Source: UBA1361 sp035647455
GTDB lineage: Bacteria; Bacillota_I; Bacilli_A; RFN20; CAG-826
Assembly: GCA_035647455.1 (NCBI GenBank)
Contig: DASRNI010000010.1
Location: forward strand, 1 to 52,162
Length of the DNA: 52,162 nucleotides
Direction: 5' to 3'
The position numbers and the translations under genes are program-made. Below the pieces are notes generated by a model. The model had not been told where the DNA came from. It ran no database searches and was given only the letters and a program-made list of their open reading frames with translations. Of the stretch, positions 33,628-43,300 are shown in pieces. Position 1 is the first letter of the stretch; each line of letters starts with the position of its first letter.

Positions 33628-34715
33628 TGAAAATACGCCGAAAAGTAACGTTAAGCATTGCCGGGACACTTGTCCTTTTCTTGCTCTTCTTAATGTACGC
33701 GCCTTTTTCGTTTGCCGTGCGGAGTAACAAAAGCGACTTTAATGAAGTACTTAAAAGTGCGGAACTAAGTGACGATGTTTTGGTGACGGAAGTGAAGATG
33801 CTTGGAGCTCACGATGCGTTTAGTCATAAAATTAATTTACTGAGTAAAGTTGATCCCGCGGAAACAGGGATTGCGAGCAACAAGATTGCGAAAGCAGTTT
33901 TTAAAGGTGGAATCGTCCGCGCTGCCCGCGCACAGAAACATGGTGCAAAAGAACTACTCCAAAGTGGCGTCCGTTATTTTGATGTTCGTATTAGTTATGC
34001 CTTAGACACGTGGTACACGAAACACGCCTACTTAAGTGCGCCACTCGTAGAGTACTTAAGCGAAATCTATACGTTTTTAAATACATACAAGACAGAATTT
34101 ATTATTTTTGATGTTCAGCATATTTATACCGGGGAAAAAAGTGTTAACGACTTTATTAATTATTTAAATAGTCATGCGCTAAACGGTAACGTCTTTAGCG
34201 ATTACATGCATTTTGACGCCGAAACAGTTGCACTTAGCAGTTTACGTTACAAAGATACACTTAGCGCAACTAAAGGTGGCATTATCTTTTTAATTAATAG
34301 TGATGAAAGTATTACAAATGTTAATAAGCAGTACTTTTATGAACGTGGTGATGGTGAAAGTGCGACAAGTAATATTCGTTCTTTTTGGCATAATGAGAAC
34401 GAAACAAAAAACATTATTCCGCAAATTAATGCCGAAAAAGATTATTTAAAGGCGAACACTTTTACTGGCTTACGTGTGAATCAAGCACAGTTAACACCTG
34501 ATTATTTAAAAGCGCCGATTCGCACACTTTGGCAGTGGACTCTGCTTGACTTAGCTAATCATAGTAACAATCTATTACTTAGTCATGATAACTTTCTTGA
34601 ATGGTTAAGCGTGATGCCAATATTCATGGTTGACCACGCAAGTAGTGGTTATAAAAACTTCGCCCAAACAATTAATCAGGCCATGATTACAGCAAATAAA
34701 CAATTGTCTGTTTAA
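33627..34715 (+). CDS. PI-PLC X-domain-like phosphodiesterase
   Basis: 362 residues with an N-terminal membrane helix or signal anchor (8-30) and no lipobox. MLGAHDAFSHKIN near residue 60 holds the first catalytic His, GVRYFDVRISY the conserved Asp/Arg strand, and TKHAYLSAPLVEYLSEI near 132 the second His. FLNTYKTEFIIFDVQHIY is also typical of PI-PLC-like phosphodiesterases. Such enzymes cut phosphatidylinositol or similar phosphodiesters outside the cell. It follows a terminator and has its own promoter, so it is a single-gene unit. Confidence 0.85.
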   Translation: MKIRRKVTLSIAGTLVLFLLFLMYAPFSFAVRSNKSDFNEVLKSAELSDDVLVTEVKMLGAHDAFSHKINLLSKVDPAETGIASNKIAKAVFKGGIVRAARAQKHGAKELLQSGVRYFDVRISYALDTWYTKHAYLSAPLVEYLSEIYTFLNTYKTEFIIFDVQHIYTGEKSVNDFINYLNSHALNGNVFSDYMHFDAETVALSSLRYKDTLSATKGGIIFLINSDESITNVNKQYFYERGDGESATSNIRSFWHNENETKNIIPQINAEKDYLKANTFTGLRVNQAQLTPDYLKAPIRTLWQWTLLDLANHSNNLLLSHDNFLEWLSVMPIFMVDHASSGYKNFAQTINQAMITANKQLSV

Positions 34716-34751
34716 TTATTTTGAGAAAAAGCGTAATAATACATATTTTAT

Positions 34752-34780
34752 TTGCAAAGTGATAAAAATTTATTTATAAT
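34752..34780 (+). promoter_or_regulatory. Strong promoter for the 34969 lipoprotein operon
   Basis: TTGCAA at 34752-34757, exactly 17 bp, and a perfect TATAAT at 34775-34780. It predicts a start near 34787 and a leader of about 180 nt before the lipoprotein ATG. Confidence 0.75.
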
Positions 34781-34786
34781 TTGTAT

Positions 34787-34968
34787 GATTAGATTATAGA
34801 GTACCCCAGCCCCACCTTTCTTAAGGTTTTATTAAATTTCTATAATCAGATATTTTTCAAAACCTAAGTATCGTGGGGGGTGATGCGTGCATAACACATA
34901 ATAATTAAATAGTAACGAATTTAATTCGTCATTTTATATTGTAAAAAAGAAAGGAAAAAGGAAACAAA
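34787..34968 (+). ncRNA. Structured 5' leader, possible cis-regulatory RNA
   Basis: The predicted leader holds several interlocking pairings. GATTATAGA (34792-34800) pairs perfectly with TCTATAATC (34839-34847). ACCTT-TCTT-AAGGT (34814-34827) is a local hairpin. In competition, AGGTTTT (34824-34830) pairs with AAAACCT (34859-34865). CCCCAC (34810-34815) pairs with GTGGGG (34873-34878), and nearby ACCCC can pair with GGGGT. A near-perfect palindrome ACGAATT-T-AATTCGT lies at 34915-34929. Mutually exclusive helices and a long GC-rich pairing are what one expects of a switching leader. I do not recognise a known riboswitch class. Confidence 0.5.
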
Positions 34969-37113
34969 ATGAAAAAAAGAATGTTCCCAATTATCACACT
35001 CCTTGCCGCATTTGTCTTAAGTGCATGTGGACCAACATCGAGTAGTGATCAGTCGAGTGTCGACCCATCCAGTAGTGATCAAACAAGTGTCGACGTCTCG
35101 AGTTCTGAACCAGTTAGTTCAGAAAAAGTCGTAAATCCGACAGGTATTGTCATTTCATCGGCAGATGATGTGACTTCAATTGAAGTTGGTGAAACACTAC
35201 AATTAACTGCTAGTGTTCTCCCTGAAGGTGCCGTCCAAACAGTTACATGGTCGTCAGCAGACGTTGAAAAAGCAACGGTTAGCAGTGACGGTCTCGTAAC
35301 CGCAGTTAGTGTCGGCAACGTTTTCATCGTCGCAAAGTCAACCGCTGATGAAAATGTAACCCGCCAATTTGCGCTCTCCGTTAAGGAAGCACCGATTCCA
35401 GTTATTACACCGGAATCAATTACAATTACGGTTGAAAATGACAGCACAACAGTTGAACAAGGTGCTTCACTCCAACTTAGCGCCGTTGTTAACCCAGTTG
35501 GTGCTGACCAAATCGTACGCTGGAATTCAAGCGACGAATTTATCGCGACTGTTAGTAGTGACGGTCTTGTCCGTGGTCTTTTACTTGGTGAAGTAACAAT
35601 TACCGCAATTAGTGTTGAACTAGAAACTGTTACTGCAACAGTTACATTAGAAGTTGTTCAAGCAACTGCTCCAGACCCAACCGTTGACTGGGCTGACATT
35701 GATTACACAACGCATGAAAATTATATGTCGAGTAAAAACGGTGACATGCTTAAAGTTAAAGGACGCGCAACGCACGTTGCCCCAGTTACAAGCAGTGGTC
35801 TCGTTAATTACTACGTCCAAGACGGAACTGACGGCTATTACATTTATGGCCAAGATACAACTTTCTATCCGGTTGAACAAGGAAAAGTTTATGAAATCGG
35901 TGGAGAATTTAAAAATTATAACGGCACACGTGAACTCGTTAATATTGAACACGTTGTCGAATTAGAAGAAAATATTGAAGTTACAGTTAGTGACTTAAGT
36001 GACATTGACGTAACAAGTAGCGACCTAACTGATCCTTATCACGGTTCATGGGTTGAAATTAAAGCCGCTTTAATTCAGACATTACCATCGAATTACGGCG
36101 CAGCTTTCACCGTTAAAGTTGGTGTTAACGGGAAAACATTTGATTTCCGTGTTGATCCAACATATATGAGTGGTGATGATTTCACCGCAATCGGTGACAA
36201 ATTCAAGAACGCTCCAGAAGGTTCACCAATTGATGCACTTGGCATTATGTCAGCATTTGGTTACGGACGTCCGTCACCACAATTGCTCATTATGCACGCT
36301 GATGATATTGCAACAGCCGAACTTACTGCAGCCGATAAAGTTGAACTAGCGGCAACCGCGCTTGAAATTAATCAAATGGCCAACTTATCCGTTACGGCAA
36401 TTGAACTCCCAACATCACTCGAAGGTTTTGATGATGTCGTTATTACATGGGCAACAGAAGACGCAAGTCTCGTTACGGCAAGTGGTGTAGTAAATCACGG
36501 TGCCCGCACAGTTTACGTAACACTTACAGCGACACTTTCAGTCGAAGGTGAAACAGCAACGAAAGAGTTCCGTGTTACTGTATTTGGTAGTGACAACTCA
36601 CTCTTAACTGAATCACACGTTTTAGACCTTGATGACGCTGGTGAAGAACAACAATACGGCTTAAGTTCAACGAAACCAAGTTATTCAACTGGTAATGATG
36701 AAATTGAACTAGGTACACCATTAGCAACATGGTACTTACGTAATTCACTCATCGCGCGTGACTCGAATGATAAATATAATGGCGCGTATGCGATTCGTAC
36801 ACAATCAAATGCCGATGCAAATAGAAGCGGACGGATTGAATTACGAACCGACTTTGACTTCAACTTACTTGAATTCAACGCTGCTATCTTTGGCAATAAT
36901 AAATTAGGTTCAATTCTTGATATCGAATATTCCACCGATAGTGGTGAAACATGGGTTACAGTTGATGGCGAAATTCTCGTAAACAACTATGCCTTAGAAA
37001 CATACCGTGTCCTTATCCCATCAGAAAGTGCAAATCGTGTCGCGCTTAGTTACCGTGCAGGAACGGGACAACGGCTTAACATTGACGATATTCGCTTATT
37101 AATTGAGGCGTAA
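34969..37113 (+). CDS. Lipoprotein with Ig-like, OB-fold and jelly-roll domains
   Basis: 714 residues, AAAGGA ribosome sites, lipobox LSAC (Cys20), short Ser/Asp linker. Domain order: two Big_2 Ig-like domains (about 50-140 and 145-235, with TWSSADVEKATVSSDGLVTAV and its repeat), an OB-fold domain of the YhcR/DUF5689 kind (about 240-440, MLKVKGRATHVAP and YYVQDGTDGYYIYG), an atrophied Big_2-like domain (about 445-545), and a C-terminal jelly roll (550-714). The OB type is often joined to secreted nucleases but no nuclease is present here. It may bind nucleic acid or glycan at the surface and act with the next gene. Confidence 0.82.
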   Translation: MKKRMFPIITLLAAFVLSACGPTSSSDQSSVDPSSSDQTSVDVSSSEPVSSEKVVNPTGIVISSADDVTSIEVGETLQLTASVLPEGAVQTVTWSSADVEKATVSSDGLVTAVSVGNVFIVAKSTADENVTRQFALSVKEAPIPVITPESITITVENDSTTVEQGASLQLSAVVNPVGADQIVRWNSSDEFIATVSSDGLVRGLLLGEVTITAISVELETVTATVTLEVVQATAPDPTVDWADIDYTTHENYMSSKNGDMLKVKGRATHVAPVTSSGLVNYYVQDGTDGYYIYGQDTTFYPVEQGKVYEIGGEFKNYNGTRELVNIEHVVELEENIEVTVSDLSDIDVTSSDLTDPYHGSWVEIKAALIQTLPSNYGAAFTVKVGVNGKTFDFRVDPTYMSGDDFTAIGDKFKNAPEGSPIDALGIMSAFGYGRPSPQLLIMHADDIATAELTAADKVELAATALEINQMANLSVTAIELPTSLEGFDDVVITWATEDASLVTASGVVNHGARTVYVTLTATLSVEGETATKEFRVTVFGSDNSLLTESHVLDLDDAGEEQQYGLSSTKPSYSTGNDEIELGTPLATWYLRNSLIARDSNDKYNGAYAIRTQSNADANRSGRIELRTDFDFNLLEFNAAIFGNNKLGSILDIEYSTDSGETWVTVDGEILVNNYALETYRVLIPSESANRVALSYRAGTGQRLNIDDIRLLIEA

Positions 37114-37118
37114 GTCGG

Positions 37119-38687
37119 ATGAAAATACGTAAAATATTTCCACTATTGCTGCTCTTCGTTTTCGGAGTTACTGCTTGTCAAAACACAAGCAGTAGCAGCA
37201 GTACGACTAGTAGTGAGAGTTCAAGCTTAACAAGCGAAACTTCGGTTAGTTCGTCTTCAGCAAGTGAAGGCGTAACACCAACCGGTTTACTCGTCACGTA
37301 CGAAGGCGAACAAGTTTATCAACTAGAAGTTTTAGTAGGTGAAGAAAAAACGCTTGTCGCAATCGTTTTACCGGAAGGCGCGAAAGCTGGTGTTAGTTGG
37401 GTATCAACCGACACGTCAGTTGCCGCCGTTTCAGAAGCCGGTGTATTAACCGGAATCGGTCAAGGTGAAACAATCATTACGGCAACATCACAGCATAACC
37501 CGCTCGTTGATTATAATTTCTTCGTGAGCGTTAAATTACCGGTGATGCAAACAGGAGTAGGAAGTGGCTTAACTCCACAAGACCCGATTTTCCAAGGTAA
37601 TGAAGGTGATGATGCTCCGGTTGAAGTTCATATCTTTGAAACATTCCACATTTATGCCGACGCAATATTAATTAAAAAAGGCAACATCGAAATTTTAATT
37701 GATGGTGGATGGGCTTATGATGGCGAAATGAACAAGCCAATTTATGACGAACTAATCGCTGACAAACGGATTGATATGGTTATTGCGAGCCATAGTCATG
37801 AAGATCATTACGACGCGATCCCAGGAATTATTGAAGGTTATGAAATCTCAACAGTTCTCGATTACGGGCGGACAACCGCTCGCCCTGCTTACAAACAAGC
37901 AATCCAGCCGCATCTCGACGCCGGTACGCATTATTACGGTGCCCTTGATTCAATTCAAGGCACAAATGGTGCAGAAAAGCGTTATTACTTCACGAATGAG
38001 TTTTACGTTGAAGTGCTTGATACGGCTAATTACGTTACCGCTGACTATTCCAGCGCGCAAAACCAACACAGTTTAGCCTTACTCTTTGTTTACAAAGACT
38101 TTACGTTCTTCACCGCTGGTGACTTAACAACTAGTAGTGAACAGGCAATGCTACGTACTGAGCGAAACTTACCACAAAACATTAGTTTATATAAAGCTTC
38201 GCATCACGCTTCACACGGCAGCAACCATCAGGAGTTACTAAATCACTTTAATCCTTACATGGTTACTGTTCCAGCAACAAGAGCGGGTCAATTTAACGTT
38301 CAACCTGGCGCCCCAAGTCCAACACGGACATATAATTTAAATGGTGCTAGTGGACACCCAGCTAAAGAAGCAATTGAACGTATTTATAAAGCACCACGGA
38401 TTAGCCAAAACTTAAATGTATATTGGAATATGCCCAACGGCCACACGACGTTTACAACGTACGGCGGTGCGACTGATGTTGTGCAAGCTGGTAGTGAAAC
38501 ACGGCACGGATACTTTGATTTAACACTTACTGACGGTGTACCGGTTTGGAATGAAAATCTCCAAAACTTTGAAAACAAAGTAACTGGTGAAGAAAATGCA
38601 AAACTTCACGAAACAAAAGTATTCTTATTCCGTGATTATGTCGATATTCTGCCACAGTGGGCACAAGACGAATACTTCGCGGATTAA
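37119..38687 (+). CDS. Lipoprotein with Big_2 and ComEC-like MBL hydrolase
   Basis: 522 residues starting 5 nt after the previous gene. Signal peptide with lipobox VTAC, Ser-rich linker to about 48, a Big_2 domain (50-145), then a metallo-beta-lactamase fold (165-430) with SHSHEDHYDA at about residue 225 (the HxHxDH metal motif), TAGDL later and KASHHASHGS. The last motif is characteristic of the ComEC/Rec2-type branch. In ComEC this domain degrades DNA strands. As a surface lipoprotein it may be a nuclease or phosphodiesterase. It probably forms an operon with the OB-fold lipoprotein. Confidence 0.85.
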   Translation: MKIRKIFPLLLLFVFGVTACQNTSSSSSTTSSESSSLTSETSVSSSSASEGVTPTGLLVTYEGEQVYQLEVLVGEEKTLVAIVLPEGAKAGVSWVSTDTSVAAVSEAGVLTGIGQGETIITATSQHNPLVDYNFFVSVKLPVMQTGVGSGLTPQDPIFQGNEGDDAPVEVHIFETFHIYADAILIKKGNIEILIDGGWAYDGEMNKPIYDELIADKRIDMVIASHSHEDHYDAIPGIIEGYEISTVLDYGRTTARPAYKQAIQPHLDAGTHYYGALDSIQGTNGAEKRYYFTNEFYVEVLDTANYVTADYSSAQNQHSLALLFVYKDFTFFTAGDLTTSSEQAMLRTERNLPQNISLYKASHHASHGSNHQELLNHFNPYMVTVPATRAGQFNVQPGAPSPTRTYNLNGASGHPAKEAIERIYKAPRISQNLNVYWNMPNGHTTFTTYGGATDVVQAGSETRHGYFDLTLTDGVPVWNENLQNFENKVTGEENAKLHETKVFLFRDYVDILPQWAQDEYFAD

Positions 38688-38750
38688 TCCGCATTATCTA
38701 ATTACAATTGCGAATTAAGCATTGTTAAATAGATGAAATAATAATCAAGA

Positions 38751-38790
38751 GGGGTTGTTATTAATCTTTAAATAGTAACAGCCCCTTTGC
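38751..38790 (+). terminator. Intrinsic terminator
   Basis: GGGGTTGTTATT pairs with AGTAACAGCCCC (12 bp with two GU) and is followed by TTTGCTTT. It closes the lipoprotein operon. Confidence 0.8.
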
Positions 38791-38849
38791 TTTATCTATC
38801 AAATAATAAAACACAATTGAGAAATGAAGTATCTTCGATGCAAATATAC

Positions 38850-38878
38850 TTGCTATAACAACTTTCTTTTGTTAATAT
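38850..38878 (+). promoter_or_regulatory. Promoter of tRNA-Trp
   Basis: TTGCTA at 38850-38855, 17 bp, and TAATAT at 38873-38878, about ten bases before the tRNA. Confidence 0.65.
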
Positions 38879-38888
38879 AAACACTGCT

Positions 38889-38962
38889 AGGGGCGTAGTT
38901 AAATGGTATAACTACGGTCTCCAAAACCGTCGTTGGGGGTTCGATCCCCTCCGCCCCTGCCA
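38889..38962 (+). tRNA. trnW: tRNA-Trp (CCA anticodon)
   Basis: A full cloverleaf can be drawn. The acceptor AGGGGCG pairs with CGCCCCT, the discriminator is G and the 3' CCA is encoded. The D arm surrounds TTAAATGGTATAA, the anticodon stem ACGGT/ACCGT has the loop CTCCAAA with anticodon CCA, and the T arm GGGGGTTCGATCCCC is standard. It marks the border between the core operons and the accessory island. Confidence 0.97.
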
Positions 38963-38973
38963 CTTTGCAACTA

Positions 38974-39003
38974 GGCTTTGATACAATTATCAAGGCTTTT
39001 TTT
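38974..39003 (+). terminator. Terminator after tRNA-Trp
   Basis: GGCTTTGATA and TATCAAGGCT form a stem around CAAT, followed by TTTTTTT. Confidence 0.85.
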
Positions 39004-39341
39004 GTACCTTAAAGGTCATATAATCGTCCTTTTTTCGCTTTATTCGTGGGGGGTTGAGGTAAAATATAGCAAAAAAACGGGGGAAAGTCATAAAACAGTA
39101 AAACAACCTGTTGAAACGATTACTAGGGGTGTTTCACGATTGAACGATTGTAAGCGAGGGTTGCATTTGTAGTTGCCAAATTTGAAATAAGTTAGTTTAT
39201 GTATTTAAAAAATGTTATAATCTTTCTATAGATTATAAGTTGTTAGATAACCTACAGTATATTTTCCATAATATTAATCTTATTGGGTTGACTTTAAAAA
39301 AAGCGCATTAATGTGAAATAATGGATAAATAAATAAAAAAG
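39004..39341 (+). promoter_or_regulatory. Island-entry intergenic region with palindromic promoter
   Basis: No gene is supported here. TGTTATAAT at 39213-39221 is an extended -10, and it is embedded in an inverted repeat TTATAATC (39215-39222) / GATTATAA (39231-39238) with eight bases between. A self-controlling regulator of the restriction cassette could use it. The first 150 bases contain G-rich fragments (GTGGGGGGTTGAGG, ACGGGGGAAAG) that resemble decayed sequence. Confidence 0.5.
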
Positions 39342-40298
39342 ATGAAAAACACCAAAGAAAACGCAATTCAAAAACACTCTATTTATGACTACACTGGTAT
39401 ACCAGAAGTTTTATTAATTGACCGAACAACAAAGACAAATATTATATGGGGAACAAGCAATTATCTTCGTTATGGTTTTGCTGAAACCGACATCATAAAA
39501 ACAAATCATTTGGGCAAAGGAAAAAATCGAACAATTAGACCGCGAAACAGTAAAAGCCAATTGGAACAAAGGAGAAGAAGTAAAGATATGGCGGAAGTGT
39601 TTACGCCATCATGGATTTGCAATATACAAAACAATCTTATTGATGACGAATGGTTCGGATATAAAAACGCATTTAATTTTGAATTAGATAATACTTGGGA
39701 AGCAACCAAAAAAGTTGATTTTAATAATAAAAATTGGAAAGATTATGTTGATGTTGAGAGAATTGAGATAACATGTGGAGAAGCTCCTTACTTAACAAGT
39801 AGATACGATGTTGTTAGCGGTAAATATATTGAACCAAAAGATAGAATAGGCTTATTAGATAGAAAACTAAGGGTGGTTTCTGAAAATGTTGATGATAAGG
39901 ATGAATGGATAGAACAAGCAATCATCGCTTATAAGAGGGTTTATGGGTATGATTATCAAGGAGACAATATTTTCTTGGCGAGAGAAAACCTTTTATCCAC
40001 ATTTATAGATTATTATTTTGATAAATATACTGAAAACCCTAATCAAGATACTGTATTTTTAATAGCAACTATAATTTCATGGAATATTTGGCAAATGGAT
40101 GGAATAAAGTATGTTATACCCGATTCTTGCTATGAGAAAAAAGTGGTACAAATAAGCTTATTTGATGAAGATGAGGAAATAAAAAATGTATGCCGTGGAT
40201 GTGAATCCGGAGACATATATCAACACAATGGTAAATATGTAAAAATTAAAGATTGGCGAACCAATAAAATAGTTAAGTTCATCGACTTGTTAAGGTAA
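39342..40298 (+). CDS. Restriction-modification companion protein, M-like
   Basis: 318 residues. EVFTPSWICNIQNNLIDDEWFG holds the FTP motif seen in N6-adenine methyltransferases, followed by ITCGEAPYLTSRYD and RIGLLDRKLRVV. This family is commonly annotated as restriction endonuclease subunit M and sits next to a large helicase-methyltransferase. No NPPY catalytic motif is present; that motif is in the next gene, so the two may share methyltransferase functions. No clear ribosome site precedes the ATG. Arg is mostly AGA and Ile often ATA, unlike the core genes, indicating recent transfer. Confidence 0.78.
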   Translation: MKNTKENAIQKHSIYDYTGIPEVLLIDRTTKTNIIWGTSNYLRYGFAETDIIKTNHLGKGKNRTIRPRNSKSQLEQRRRSKDMAEVFTPSWICNIQNNLIDDEWFGYKNAFNFELDNTWEATKKVDFNNKNWKDYVDVERIEITCGEAPYLTSRYDVVSGKYIEPKDRIGLLDRKLRVVSENVDDKDEWIEQAIIAYKRVYGYDYQGDNIFLARENLLSTFIDYYFDKYTENPNQDTVFLIATIISWNIWQMDGIKYVIPDSCYEKKVVQISLFDEDEEIKNVCRGCESGDIYQHNGKYVKIKDWRTNKIVKFIDLLR

Positions 40299-40310
40299 AG
40301 GAGTCTAAAA

Positions 40311-43300
40311 ATGTCACAAGTAAACAAATTTCATTCAACCTTTGAGTATAAGCTTATATATATTTTTAGAATAAACCAAGATAGTCATTTAGGTAGTTTG
40401 AAAATTGGTGAAGCGACGGTTAATACAAATAAAAATCATCTTTCTTTACACCCTAATAGCCGTGAGCTAAATGTTGCTGCGAAAAGTAGAATTGATTCCT
40501 ATACCTCAACCGCTGGCATCATTTATGAACTACTGCATACTGAAATAGCGGTATATACAAAAAACGGTAAATTGAAAGCTTTTAAAGATTACAAAGTACA
40601 CAATGTTTTAACAAGATCGGGTATCAAAAAAAAGTATTTTGGAACAAACAAACGACAAAACGAGTGGTTTCAGACGGATTTACAAACTGCCATATTAGCT
40701 ATAAAAGCAGTTAAAAGTGGAAAACCTTCATTACATAGTTCGGAAATAACGGACATAAGAAGTCCAATAATATTCCGCCCGGAACAAATGGATGCCATAA
40801 ACAAAACAATTAAACGTTTTAAAAAAGATACTAGTATGCTTTGGAATGCTAAAATGCGGTTTGGAAAGACATTATCCGCTTTGCAGGTCGTGAAAAAAAT
40901 GGAATTTAATAAAACAATTATTATCACGCATCGTCCGGCGGTAAGTGATGGATGGTTTGAAGATTTCCACAAAATTTTTTACGATAGACCTGATTATCAC
41001 TTTGGCTCAAAAGATAAAGGAATGAAAATTAAAGATGCGCTAGCAAGAAACAACAATATAATTTACTTTGCTTCTCTTCAAGATTTACGCGGATCGGAGA
41101 AAGTCGGAGGTACGCATGATAAAAATCTTGATGTATTTAAGATGAATTGGGATTTCATTATTATCGACGAAGCACATGAAGGAACACAAACCGGACTTGC
41201 TCAAGCAGTAATGAAAGAGCTTGTCAAAGAACAAGAAGAACATATTACATACGTGCTCCAACTATCTGGAACCCCATTTAATTTAATAAGTGAATTTGAA
41301 CCAGAAAGTATATATACCTGGGATTACATTATGGAGCAGGAAGCAAAAACTTTTTGGAATCAGGAAACATTTGGAGATTCTAATCCGTATGATGGTTTGC
41401 CCCGTATGAATATTTATACATATCATTTAGAAAAGAGTTTACCCGTTTATCTGGACGTTGAAGATAAGGCATTCAATTTTAGAGAATTTTTCCGTTTGTG
41501 GACTGGTGATATAAAAAAAGATTTTGAAAGAATACCGGCAGGATTTAAAATAGGTGATTTTGTTCACCAAAATGATATAAACGCCTTTTTGGATTTAATA
41601 TGCACTTCGGATTCGAAAACTAACTATCCGTTTTCAACAGAAGAATATCGAGACTTTTTTAAGCACAGTCTATGGATGATTCCTGGCGTTAGAGAGGCAA
41701 AAGCTTTATCATCTTTGTTACGAAAACATCCTGTTTTTAAAAATTTTAAAATTATCAACGTTGCTGGAGACGGTGACGAGGAGATTGATACAAGTAAAGC
41801 TTTAGAAGCGGTGAGAAAAGGTATGACTTCAAATCCAGAAGATACATATACAATTACGCTTTCTTGTGGCAGATTAACTACTGGTGTTTCAATACCCGAA
41901 TGGACAGCTGTTTTAATGCTTGCGGGGACGTATTCGACTTCGGCATCGCAATATCTACAAACCATTTTTAGAGTACAAACACCAGCGAACATAAATGGAA
42001 AAATAAAAAGAGAATGTTATGTTTTTGATTTTGCACCTGATCGGACCTTAAAAATGATAGCAAGTTCAGTACAATTATCCGCGCGTGCTGGTGAAAAAAA
42101 TCCGATTGCAGAAGTTTCTTTAAGGAAGTTTTTAAATTATTGCCCGGTTATTGCTATTCAAGATTCAGTTATGAGACAATTCAAAGTTTCGGACTTGCTA
42201 CAAGAGCTTAAAAAGGCATACGCTGAAAGAGTTGCTAGGAATGGATTTGATGATCCTAAGATATATAATGACGACCTTTTGAATTTAACAAATGTCGAAC
42301 TGGAGCAATTTGCAAAACTACAAAAAATTGTTGGCAAATCAAAACAAACAGTTCGAAGCCGCGATATTGAAATAAATCGCCAAGGTTTTGATGAAGAAGA
42401 AACAGAGCGAGAGCGTGAACTTGAAACTCGGAGAAGAAAAAAAGAATTAACGGAAGAAGAAAAGAAACTTCTTGAAGAGCTTAAAAAACAGAAGAAAAAC
42501 AGGGCAACAGCAATATCGATATTGAGAGCTATTTCGATAAGGATGCCGCTACTAGTTTATGGTATGGATCGTGATATCTTGGAAGATATTACAATTGATA
42601 ATTTTGCTGATTTGATTGACGAATCTTCGTGGGTTGAGTTTATGCCTCCAGGCGTAACAAAGGAACATTTTAATCAATTTTCAAAATATTATGACAAGGA
42701 TATATTTATTGCCGCGAGTAGAAGAATAAGATACTTATCAAAAACTGCTGATGAACTTGAACCAATTGAAAGAATTAAAAAAATTGCAGAGTTGTTTGCC
42801 ACGTTTAGAAATCCAGACAAAGAAACAGTATTGACCCCTTGGAGAGTTGTTAATAAGCACCTAGGGGAAACAATCGGTGGAAGCGTATTTTATGATGAGA
42901 ACTATGAATACCTCATAGAGAAACCAAGATATAGAGAAATTGACGGTGTTACTAACAACATTTTCAACCAACAGTCAAAAATTTTAGAAATCAATTCAAA
43001 AACTGGACTGTATCCGCTATATATGGCCTATTCACTATATGAAAAAGACATTAATGCTTTAGAAAATCAAGATATAACCGCTGAGCAAAAAGAGAAAATG
43101 TGGCTCGATATTGTTACTAATAAAATTTTCATTATATGTAAAACACCAATGGCTAAACAAATAACAAAACGAACATTATTGGGATATAAAGAAGGAAAAA
43201 TCAACATGCATGCATTTGATAACATTGTAATGCAACTTAGTGATAAATCCGGGAAGTTTGTTAGAAAAGTAACTACAAAACGATTTTGGAATATAGGAGG

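Noticed and set aside
33509..33727. Possible 72-residue ORF between the rnf locus and the PI-PLC gene
   Set aside because: It runs through the terminator and the start of the PI-PLC-like gene in another frame and has no ribosome site.
38889..38962. Mycoplasma-type code with TGA as Trp
   Set aside because: The tRNA-Trp anticodon is CCA, Trp is always TGG, no clear gene has internal TGA, and the CPBP gene ends in TGA.
38978..39172. Possible 64-residue protein after tRNA-Trp
   Set aside because: It overlaps the tRNA terminator, has no ribosome site, and its composition is unlike the coding genes.
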